NCBI GenBank assembly: GCA_949500635.1
Contig: CATAWQ010000022.1
Coordinates: 1-13,201 of the forward strand
Reading direction: 5' to 3'
Source: an uncultured Mycoplasmatota bacterium
GTDB lineage: Bacteria; Bacillota_I; Bacilli_A; Mycoplasmatales; Mycoplasmoidaceae
Length of the DNA stretch: 13,201 nucleotides
Shown: positions 1-6,548 of the stretch, one piece after another
Layout of the letters: each line of letters opens with the position of its first letter
Position numbering within the stretch: position 1 is the first letter of the stretch
Made by a program: the position numbers and the translations under genes
Notes under the pieces: model-generated
Told to the model about the DNA's origin: nothing
Database searches by the model: none
Seen by the model: only the letters and a program-made list of their open reading frames with translations

Positions 1-2565
1 GCAACTTTTACTCAAGAACAAGTTGATGAAATTTTTTATAGAGCTTCATGAGCTGCAAATAATGCTAGAGTCCCATTAGCAAAATTAGCTGTTGAAGACA
101 CTAAAATGGGAATTGTTGAGGATAAGATCATTAAAAACCACTATGCTAGTGAGTATATCTACAATAAATATAAAGAATTTAAAACCGTTGGTACTTATCA
201 AGCAGATCAAGCAGATGGCTATGAATACTTATATGAACCAATGGGTATTGTTGCTGCAATTATACCAACAACAAACCCAACATCTACAGCTATCTTTAAA
301 TGTTTAATTTCATTAAAGACTCGTAATGGTGTTGTTATTTCTGCTCACCCAAGAGCATTTACTTCAACCATTGAAGCTGCTAAAATTATTCTTAAAGCCG
401 CTGAAGAAGCTGGTGCCCCTAAAGGAATAATTTCATGACTACCTCAAGGATCATCTATGGAGGATACTGCTACTTTAATGAAAGAAGCAGATATTATTCT
501 AGCAACAGGTGGTGCTGGATTGGTACATGCAGCTTATTCGTCTGGAACTCCCGCAATAGGTGTAGGTGCTGGTAATTGTCCTGCAATTATTGACGAATCT
601 GCTGATCTAGAAATGGCTGCTACTGCAATCATTCAATCTAATACGTTTGATAATGGTGTTGTATGTGCAACTGAAAATTCAATAGTGTGTTGTGCAAGTG
701 TATATGATGAATTTGTTAAAGAATTGAAAAGACAATATGCATATGTAGTAAGTGATCCTAAAACATGTAAGAAGATTGGTTCTAAAATGTTCAAAGATGG
801 CAAATATGGATTACTTAACCCAGATATGGTAGGACAAAATCCTCAAAATTTAGCTAAAGTGTTTGGAATTCAAGTTCCAGAAGATGCGAAATTATTAGTT
901 GTTGAAGCTAAATCAACTGCTTATGAAGAACCATTAGCTCACGAAAAATTATCATGCTTTGTTTCGTTGTATAAAGCAAAAGATTTTAAAGATGCATTGA
1001 AGATTCAACAAGAATTATTAAGACTTGGCCCTGGACACACTGCTTCATTATTTGTTGATGAATGAAAGCACCCAGAAAAGATTGATGCATTTAAAATTAG
1101 TGCAAAGACTGCACGTTTAGTTGTAAATACTCCATCAGCATTAGGTGGTATTGGAGACCTATATAATTTCCGCTTAGATCCATCATTAACATTGGGTTGC
1201 GGTACATGAGGTGGTAATATGTTTAGTGAAAATATTGGACCTAAACATTTATTAAATAAAAAAACTGTTGCAAAAAGGAGAGAAAACATGCTTTGATTAC
1301 GTTTGCCAAGTAAAATTTACTTTAAATATGGATGCTTAGAAGAGGCGTTAAGAGATTTACATGAAGATGGTGTAAAAAAAGTATTTATTGTTACTGATTC
1401 TTTTATTTGACAAACTTTTGGTAATAAATTAATTAGTATCTTGGAAAAATACGGAATTAAATCACAAGCTTTCACATCAGTTGAACCAAATCCATCATTG
1501 TCTACAACCATTAAGGGTGCTAAAGAAATTCAAGCATACAATCCAGAAGCTGTAATTGCTATTGGTGGAGGATCAGCATTAGATGCAGGTAAGTTAATGT
1601 GATTGTATAACGAATACCCTGATGCTAAGTTCCAAGATCTTGCATTAAGATTTATGGATATTCGTAAGCGTATTTGTAAATTCCCTAAACCAGGTAAAAA
1701 AGCTCAAATGATCTGTATACCAACAACTGCAGGTACTGGTTCAGAAGTTACTCCATTTGCTATTATTACAGATGACAAGACACATGTTAAATATTCATTA
1801 GCTGATTATGCTTTCACTCCTAACATGGCAATTATAGATGCTCAATTTATGATGGGACTACCTCCTAGAATGACAGCAGTGACTGCTGCTGATGCATTTA
1901 GTCACTGTTTTGAATCGTATGTATCAATATTAGCAACTGAATTCACAAAGCCTTACTCATTAGAAGGTATTAAATTGATTCATAAATATTTAATACGTGC
2001 ATATAAGAATGGTGCTACAGATAAAGAAGCTCGTGAAGCAATTGCTCATGCTGCCACTTTAGCTGGTATTGCATTCGGTAATGCTTTCTTAGGTGTAGTA
2101 CATTCATTATCTCACAAAATTGGTGGACACTTTGGTGTAATGCACGGTGCTGCAAATGCCATTTATTTACCATATGTCATTTCGTACAACTCACAATTAG
2201 GTAAGAGAGAAAAACAAATGTACTGATCTCAATATGATAGACCATTAGTAAGACAACGTTATTGTGAAATTGCTGATGCAATTGGAGTTAAAGGTAAAAC
2301 TGAAGCTGATAAAATCAATAACTTAATTAAAGAAGTACAAAAATTATTTAAGTCAGTTAACTTGTGATCTTCAACTAAAGAATATGGGGTCAAAGACAAA
2401 GAATTTGAAAATATCCTTGATCAAATGTCTACTGAAGCATTTGATGACCAATGTACAAATGCTAACCCAAGATTCCCATCAATTGAAGATATGAAAGAAT
2501 TATTCATTGATGCTCACTATGGAAAACCAGTTAAAAAAGTTCCTGAACGTAAGTCAATAAAATAG
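1..2565 (+). CDS. adhE: Bifunctional acetaldehyde-CoA/alcohol dehydrogenase AdhE (5' end outside window)
   Basis: AdhE reduces acetyl-CoA to acetaldehyde and then to ethanol, regenerating two NAD+; in the family it assembles into cytosolic filaments (spirosomes). The window holds 854 codons and lacks roughly the first 22-24. Residues 1 to about 420 are the aldehyde dehydrogenase half, with the catalytic Cys at residue 222 in FDNGVVCATE. The rest is the iron-dependent alcohol dehydrogenase half, with the NAD-binding IGGGSALDAGK and PTTAGTGSE. The metal ligands are D631, H635, H701 and H715; their spacing (4, 66, 14) equals that of E. coli D653, H657, H723 and H737, so both halves look active. 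Several tryptophans are encoded by TGA (for example base 49, base 436 and base 2224), so code 4 is needed. The gene is richer in G+C than its neighbours: two sampled 60-base lines had 27 and 25 G/C, against 13 in a sampled line near 6241. It ends in TAG and is followed by an intrinsic terminator. Identification is secure. Confidence 0.97.
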
Positions 2566-2616
2566 TTTAATATCAATTAGATTAAAGACACATTACAAAA
2601 TAATCAATTTTGTTAC

Positions 2617-2653
2617 AAAGCAAGCTATTTAATTTAGTTTGCTTTATTTTTTT
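2617..2653 (+). terminator. Intrinsic terminator of adhE
   Basis: The 11-bp stem AAAGCAAGCTA (2617-2627) pairs with TAGTTTGCTTT (2635-2645) with one G-U pair, around a 7-base loop, and is followed directly by A and a run of Ts to 2653. A smaller hairpin, ACAAAAT/ATTTTGT (2595-2601 and 2607-2613), stands just upstream. The position 50 bases after the adhE stop fits transcription termination. Confidence 0.85.
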
Positions 2654-2658
2654 GTGTA

Positions 2659-2673
2659 TTAGTTATTAACTAA
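2659..2673. repeat. Perfect 7+1+7 palindrome upstream of the membrane gene promoter
   Basis: TTAGTTA-T-TAACTAA is a perfect inverted repeat with a single-base centre. It lies downstream of the adhE terminator and ends 33 bases before the TATAAT at 2707, where an operator or activator site could sit. In AT-rich DNA such a palindrome can arise by chance, so a regulatory role is only a suggestion. Confidence 0.35.
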
Positions 2674-2706
2674 AGATAAATTTTTATTTTTTAATTTTTC
2701 TAAATA

Positions 2707-2712
2707 TATAAT
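2707..2712 (+). promoter_or_regulatory. Putative -10 box (TATAAT) for the 2732 gene
   Basis: A consensus TATAAT lies 19 bases before the ATG at 2732. No good -35 is visible; the AT-rich run at 2681-2690 occupies that place. A start about 7 bases after the box would leave a leader of about 12 bases with no Shine-Dalgarno. Confidence 0.45.
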
Positions 2713-2731
2713 AAAAATATAAATATAAACT

Positions 2732-3325
2732 ATGAACACAAATAAAGTACAAACAAAAAAACTAAAGACATCTCATGTTGATGTTACACACCCTATTCCT
2801 GATTTAGGAAGTAAAAAAGGTATTTTTACAATTAGATGATTAACAATTGGTGTCTTTGCTTACACTGTATTAATGTTCTTTGTAGTATGGGCAACAATGT
2901 TTATTAAGAACAATAAATACACTGGATACTTCAGCAATGAAAAAGGTAGTGTTGCAGGATGGGCAATTTTTATTATTGTCTTGACATGTATTGCTCTAAT
3001 CCTAGTTATTACTATTTCTGCTGCATGATTCTTTAAAGTGCGTGATGCCAAAACATCTTATTTAATTAAGGAGTCTTTATTTATATCTCTTGCGTTACTT
3101 TATTTATTGATTATTGCAGGAACAGCAAACATTGGTGATCAATGATTGTGAAAAACTGATAGTAATGCTGTAGGATCTGGTGGAGTTAACATTTGTATTT
3201 GATTAGTGATATTTAGCATGTTCATTGTGTGAGATCAAGTTGATCATTTTTGAGGAACTCGAATTAAAGTTTGATATAGAAAACTAGTAAACAAAGTAAA
3301 AAACTCAAAAAATAATACTTTATAA
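2732..3325 (+). CDS. Four-helix membrane protein of unknown function
   Basis: I do not recognise this 197-residue protein. About 35 N-terminal residues are hydrophilic and rich in lysine. They are followed by four hydrophobic segments at roughly 36-58, 76-101, 116-134 and 152-168. A basic tail (about 175-197) ends the protein; by the positive-inside rule both termini should lie in the cytoplasm. Helices 1 and 2 are joined by a Lys/Asn/Gly-rich loop. Tryptophan is encoded by both TGA (for example residue 36) and TGG (residues 53 and 77). There is no Shine-Dalgarno before the ATG, but a TATAAT lies 19 bases upstream, so it probably opens its own transcript after the adhE terminator. A TM2-domain gene follows 35 bases later and is likely cotranscribed. 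No catalytic motif is visible, so no function is proposed. Confidence 0.8.
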
Positions 3326-3360
3326 TTTGATAAATATCATTTTGAAGAAAGGATAATAAA

Positions 3361-3555
3361 ATGACTCAGTCTGATAAAAATATAGTAATGCTTTTATTAA
3401 CAATTTTTTTAGGGTTATTAGGTATCCATAGATTTGTTGATGGTAAAATTTGAACAGGTTTACTATATTTGTTTACTGGTGGTTTCTTTTTAATCGGATG
3501 AATCTTTGATATTTACTGTTTAATTACAAAAGGTAAATTAGAATTCGAATATTAA
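3361..3555 (+). CDS. TM2-domain small membrane protein
   Basis: This 64-residue protein matches the TM2 domain pattern: a first helix (about 8-20) running into LGIHRFVDGK (residues 19-28), then a second helix (about 32-56) with GGFFLIGWIFD containing the family's Gly-x-x-W-x-x-D signature. The two helices are joined by a short turn containing the His-Arg-Phe motif. TM2 proteins are widespread in bacteria and mostly of unknown biochemical role, so function is not assigned. A good Shine-Dalgarno, AGAAAGGA at 3346-3353, lies 7 bases before the ATG. It follows the four-helix membrane gene by 35 bases and probably shares its mRNA, which would end at the hairpin at 3569-3607. Two TGA codons encode tryptophan (residues 31 and 47). 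Confidence 0.88.
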
Positions 3556-3568
3556 TTTGCTACTTTCT

Positions 3569-3610
3569 AACATTATTATTTTGTGTAATTACTAAGATAA
3601 TAATGTTTTT
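3569..3610 (+). terminator. Terminator-like hairpin after the TM2 gene, interleaved with a second inverted repeat
   Basis: AACATTATTAT (3569-3579) pairs perfectly with ATAATAATGTT (3597-3607) around a 17-base loop; the 3' arm ends in a run of Ts to 3610. It can end the membrane-gene transcript. The loop contains GTGTAATTA (3583-3591), which is the exact complement of TAATTACAC (3612-3620) just before ribF. The stem is AT-rich and would be weak. Confidence 0.55.
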
Positions 3611-3615
3611 ATAAT
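3610..3615 (+). promoter_or_regulatory. Putative -10 box (TATAAT) for ribF
   Basis: TATAAT lies only 7 bases before the GTG at 3623, which places the expected transcript start at or next to the start codon and implies a leaderless mRNA. No clear -35 is seen. The box overlaps the right arm (3612-3620) of an inverted repeat. Confidence 0.45.
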
Positions 3616-3622
3616 TACACTA

Positions 3623-4432
3623 GTGAGCAAAGATTTAATTATTGGAAATTTTGAAGTTATTCATAAGGGTCATAAGATTTTATTTAATAAATCAATAGAT
3701 CCTATGGTCTTAACTTTTAAAAATATTCCTAGGAAATCTAGCCCATTATTATTTTCATTTGAACAAAAAATAGACAATATTAAAAAACTTACACATAATA
3801 AAATTTATACATTTGATCTTGGAAGACAAAATAAAACGGCTAATGAATTTATAGATTATTTGAATAAATTTATTAAACCTAAAAAAATTATTGTCGGATC
3901 TGATTTTAAATTTGGATCTGATTTTAAAGATGCTGAGTTTCTTAAAAGATATTTTAATGTTACTGTGATTAATAAAAATAATAAATATTCAACAACATTA
4001 ATTAAACAAAAATTACTTAATACTAATATTGCTTCTGCTCAAAATGATTTATTTATAAAATTTAGATTAGAAGGGACAGTTACAAAGGGTAAACAACTTG
4101 GTAGGAAATTAGGGTATCGGACAGCTAACATCTATAGAGATAAACAATTAATGCACTTGCCAGAAGGTGTATATTATGGAGAATGTTCTTTAAAAATAAA
4201 TAATAAAATTAAACATTATAAGGCCTCAGCAACCATTAGAAATCAGAGCAACAAGAAACAATTAATAGAAATTCATATCTTAAATCTTTCGTTACCAGAT
4301 TTCTATGGTAGTCATATTTCGTTTACTCCTATTAAATACATAAATAAAATTCAAAGGGCTAAATCTTTGAATGATTTAAAAAAAATTATTGAAAATAATT
4401 TTACTAAAATAAAGAAACTAACTAATAAATAA
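3623..4432 (+). CDS. ribF: Bifunctional riboflavin kinase/FMN adenylyltransferase RibF
   Basis: RibF phosphorylates riboflavin to FMN and then adenylylates FMN to FAD in the cytosol. The 269-residue protein is slightly shorter than the usual ~300. The N-terminal nucleotidyltransferase half has GNF (8-10), the HxGH motif HKGH (14-17), IIVGSDFKFG (89-98) and YSTTLIK (122-128). The C-terminal kinase half has GTVTKGKQLGRKLGY (151-165), GVYYGE (182-187) and IEIHIL (215-220). The kinase signature G(F/Y)PTAN reads GYRTAN here, with Arg166 for Pro, and the family's downstream NIG..PTF stretch is hardly recognisable, so the kinase half is divergent. A GTG start is used: no upstream in-frame ATG exists and the GNF motif needs this N-terminus. 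No Shine-Dalgarno precedes it; a TATAAT 7 bases upstream suggests a leaderless transcript. tRNA-His follows after 27 bases. Confidence 0.93.
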   Translation: MSKDLIIGNFEVIHKGHKILFNKSIDPMVLTFKNIPRKSSPLLFSFEQKIDNIKKLTHNKIYTFDLGRQNKTANEFIDYLNKFIKPKKIIVGSDFKFGSDFKDAEFLKRYFNVTVINKNNKYSTTLIKQKLLNTNIASAQNDLFIKFRLEGTVTKGKQLGRKLGYRTANIYRDKQLMHLPEGVYYGECSLKINNKIKHYKASATIRNQSNKKQLIEIHILNLSLPDFYGSHISFTPIKYINKIQRAKSLNDLKKIIENNFTKIKKLTNK

Positions 4433-4445
4433 TTAAATCTATTAG

Positions 4446-4451
4446 TATAAT
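4446..4451 (+). promoter_or_regulatory. Putative -10 box (TATAAT) for tRNA-His
   Basis: TATAAT ends 8 bases before the first base of the tRNA, so transcription should begin within a few bases of the mature 5' end. The ribF stop codon lies in the region where a -35 would be; no consensus -35 is visible. Confidence 0.5.
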
Positions 4452-4459
4452 TTTCATAT

Positions 4460-4537
4460 GGCGGTTATGGCGAAGCTGGCTAACGCACCTGACTGTGACT
4501 CAGGCACTCATGGGTTCAAGTCCCATTAGCCGCCCCA
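4460..4537 (+). tRNA. tRNA-His (anticodon GTG)
   Basis: The sequence folds into a full cloverleaf. The acceptor GCGGTTA (4461-4467) pairs with TAGCCGC (4527-4533) with one G-U. The anticodon stem is CCTGA/TCAGG (4488-4492 and 4500-4504), with loop CTGTGAC and anticodon GTG at 4495-4497. The T arm is ATGGG-TTCAAGT-CCCAT. The extra G at position -1 (4460), diagnostic of histidine tRNA, is encoded and faces discriminator C73 (4534). The 3' CCA (4535-4537) is also encoded. It lies alone between ribF and the thiamine riboswitch, with its own TATAAT just upstream. Confidence 0.96.
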
Positions 4538-4539
4538 AT

Positions 4540-4545
4540 TATAAA
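4540..4545 (+). promoter_or_regulatory. Possible -10 box for the thiT riboswitch transcript
   Basis: TATAAA lies directly after the tRNA CCA. A transcript start about 7 bases later would fall at the 5' strand of the riboswitch P1 helix. No -35 is evident, and cotranscription from the tRNA promoter is equally possible. Confidence 0.3.
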
Positions 4546-4550
4546 ACAAA

Positions 4551-4638
4551 AAAACAATCATGGGTACTGCGCAATAGTGCAGTTGAGAAATACCATTCAA
4601 CCTGATAAAGTTAATACTTGCGAAGGGAGCTTTGTTTT
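4551..4638 (+). promoter_or_regulatory. TPP (THI-box) riboswitch aptamer
   Basis: The conserved core of the thiamine pyrophosphate aptamer is readable: GGGTA opens P2; CTGC..GCAG forms P3; TTGAGA (4583-4588) replaces the usual CTGAGA; ATACC closes P2; CAACCTGAT (4598-4606) is the ACCTGAT core; AAGTTAATACTT is the P5 hairpin; and GCGAAGGGA (4620-4628) is the conserved 3' element. P1 can be AAAACAA (4551-4557) with TTGTTTT (4632-4638). It stands 42 bases before thiT, so TPP should repress thiamine uptake. Confidence 0.93.
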
Positions 4639-4647
4639 AAAAAAACT

Positions 4648-4678
4648 AAGTCTTCTTTTGTGCATCAAAAGGAGACTT
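4648..4678 (+). promoter_or_regulatory. Shine-Dalgarno-sequestering hairpin of the thiT riboswitch
   Basis: AAGTCTTCTTTTG (4648-4660) pairs along all 13 positions (one U-G) with CAAAAGGAGACTT (4666-4678) around the loop TGCAT. The 3' arm contains the thiT Shine-Dalgarno AAAGGAG (4668-4674), 6 bases before the ATG, so the folded form should block translation. A competing pairing exists between GAAGGGAG (4622-4629, part of the aptamer) and CTTCTTTT (4652-4659), which would free the Shine-Dalgarno when TPP is not bound. The T-tail is too short for a convincing terminator. Confidence 0.75.
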
Positions 4679-4680
4679 TT

Positions 4681-5313
4681 ATGATAAATTACAATATTGA
4701 CAAAAATAAATCTGATGTTTTTAATATTGCCTTAATGGGTATATTAATTTCTTTATGTCTAATGTTTAAGGCAATCTTTCATTTTTTTAGTATAGTTAAT
4801 GGTTATGGTTTATCTGTTTATATTTTTATATATATTTTAGGAATAATGTGTTTTCAATGACACAAATATAAATGATGATTTACCTTATTAACTCCATGAG
4901 TATTATTGTTAATACCTAGTGGAGCAGTTAATTTTTGAGATTTATTAATGGAATATGTTTTGTCTCTCTATGTATTTTTCCCTATTATTTATTTTCCTAG
5001 TATAATAACAATATTGACAAAGAAGGTCAATGGTAACAAAAATAAACTAATTGTTGAGTTAGTTTTCCTTACAATTTTAATTTTAATTTTATTTAATATT
5101 AAACTTGTAATACACGTGATTGCTGGTGTGATATGATATGTTAATGGTAATTGATATGCATCATTGGTAATTAACTTACAAATAATATATATTGATTTTG
5201 CAGTTTGCATCCCCATAGTACTATTGTGTTATCCTTCTTTAAGGAAGTTAATAAATAATTTTTATGGAATTCAAAAAAGACAAGAAGATAGCGATACATG
5301 CATACAAGTTTAA
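4681..5313 (+). CDS. thiT: Thiamine ECF-transporter S-component ThiT
   Basis: ThiT is the membrane subunit that binds thiamine outside the cell and delivers it through a shared energy-coupling module (EcfA, EcfA', EcfT), which is not in this window. The 210-residue protein has about six hydrophobic segments. It keeps the family landmarks: a Trp/aromatic-rich region at 60-66, LLMEYVLSLYVF (88-99, family LLDYxLAF) and HVIAGVIWYVNG (145-156, family H-x-x-SG-x-x-F), followed by an aromatic Tyr-rich last helix. Glu91, His145 and the aromatic residues nearby correspond to the thiamine pocket as I recall it. The TPP riboswitch directly upstream independently supports the role. A strong Shine-Dalgarno AAAGGAG sits 6 bases before the ATG. 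The hydrophilic C-terminal tail (about 195-210) is encoded in the overlap with the next gene. Many tryptophans are TGA-coded. Confidence 0.92.
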
Positions 5314-5875
5314 CGGATGATTATATAGAACTTGGGAATTTCCTCAAGTAGTTGAAGAAACCGATGAATATGTTTGTGTAAGTAGTCAAGGAGCTAGAAT
5401 TATTACTAATAGAATTGGTAGTAATAAACACTATAAGTCAAAAGTAGCTGAACCATCAATTTGGTATTTTTTTAAGAATGAATGATTTAATCTTGTATAT
5501 CAACAAAGATCAAATCATATGAGAGTTTATATCAATATAGCAAGTCCTTATATATATGAACAAAACACTATTAAATACATTGATTTTGATATTGACTTTA
5601 CCAATAATGCTTTTGAAAAATCACATGCATTAAGAAAAATAGACATTAATGAATTTGAATATCACTCAAAACTATTAAATTATCCAAATACTTTAAAAAA
5701 TAAGATAATCATAACAGCACAAAAAGTTGAGCAAAAATTTATTAATGGAGAATTAGATAAATATTTTAACAATAACTTATTAAATAAATCAGGAGAAAAA
5801 TACGATGCAAAAAAAAGACTATTACAAAGAAAGAATAAACAAGATAAACTTGTACATAGATCAAAAGAAATATAA
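5264..5875 (+). CDS. DUF402 family nucleoside tri-/diphosphate phosphatase (Ntdp-like)
   Basis: The 203-residue protein follows the DUF402/Ntdp pattern seen in firmicutes: an N-terminal IHAYKFNGWLYRTWE (11-25), a middle WYFFKNEWFNLVYQQR (about 69-84), and YINIASPYIYEQNTIKYIDFD followed by DEYE/L..YP-like elements (INEFEYHSKLLNYP). Family members hydrolyse NTPs and NDPs using Mg2+ bound by conserved acidic residues. The exact substrate here is not known. The start is fixed at 5264 because the conserved IHAYK motif begins at codon 11 and no other ATG occurs before 5519. That makes it overlap the 3' end of thiT by 50 bases in another frame. No Shine-Dalgarno lies close to the ATG, so translation may depend on coupling to thiT. 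The lysine-rich tail overlaps the next gene by 71 bases. Confidence 0.85.
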
Positions 5876-6548
5876 ACAAGCTTTAGAAATGGTTTCTGAA
5901 GATATTTCTTCACCATATATTCCTTCGGAATATTTAGAACATTTTGAAACTTTATATAGTTCTTTATATCAAAAAGTTAGTATTGAAAATATTCAAAATA
6001 AATACAACAAAATGTCAAAAATGGAATTATTGACTAATGCATATGATGGAAGAAATTTGAATGTTAATGTGTTAAGTTTTTTCCTAGCAAAATTTGGTGA
6101 ACAATTAGAAAAAGTTCACTTTTTCATCATTGAAGAAATTTTTATGAACCCAAATATTAGCAATGATGTTAAGATTTTCTTATTGAGTCAATTAAAAGTA
6201 GCAAAAATAGATTATGATTTTTCTTTTTTTAATAATTTAACAAACGTAAAATCTATTGTTAATACAATGTCTAATTTTGAATTTGAAGAAAATCCAAAAT
6301 ATAAAAAAATTTTAAATAAATTAGAAGATAACTTTTTAAAGACCCCTTCTTTATATCCCCTTGCAAAACATATTATTCAAATGTGTTACGAATATTATTT
6401 TGGTAGTGAAATTAATTATTCAGAAAAAGAATTAATCGATAAAACTACAAATTATATTAATTGTTTTTTTGAAGATAAAGAACAACCAGATAAACAGTTT
6501 GTAGAATGAGTGAACAACTTATTAACTTTTAAAAAATTAAAAAACTAA
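5805..6548 (+). CDS. DUF3196-like cytosolic alpha-helical protein
   Basis: This 247-residue protein has no signal peptide or membrane segment and looks wholly alpha-helical. The opening (YYKERINKINLYIDQKKYKQALEMV, with SPYIPSEYLEHFETLY soon after) resembles a helical repeat and recalls the mycoplasma DUF3196 family (the M. pneumoniae MPN330 type), whose function is unknown as far as I know. The match is from memory, so moderate confidence. The start at 5805 has a good Shine-Dalgarno AGGAG (5791-5795) 9 bases upstream. It lies inside the preceding phosphatase gene, giving a 71-base overlap. A TGA at 6507 encodes tryptophan, and the true stop is TAA at 6546-6548. The last 12 bases overlap the 3' end of the convergent antiporter gene. 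It is very AT-rich (Lys, Asn, Phe, Ile). Confidence 0.75.

Noticed and set aside
92..307. Plus-strand frame starting at 92
   Set aside because: Out of frame with AdhE, low complexity, and covered entirely by the aldehyde dehydrogenase domain.
1005..1511. Minus-strand open frames within adhE
   Set aside because: They lie opposite a well-conserved AdhE sequence with all motifs in frame on the plus strand; their proteins match nothing recognisable.
2566..2731. Small gene between adhE and the membrane gene
   Set aside because: Only hairpins, a palindrome and AT-rich promoter-like sequence are visible; no start with Shine-Dalgarno and no open frame of useful length.
3569..3622. FMN riboswitch before ribF
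   Set aside because: The interval is too short and lacks the conserved AGGATAT-type and GATTC-type elements of the RFN aptamer.
4989..5216. Minus-strand open frame inside thiT
   Set aside because: Mirror of a hydrophobic ThiT segment; no start signal, and thiT has a riboswitch and Shine-Dalgarno.
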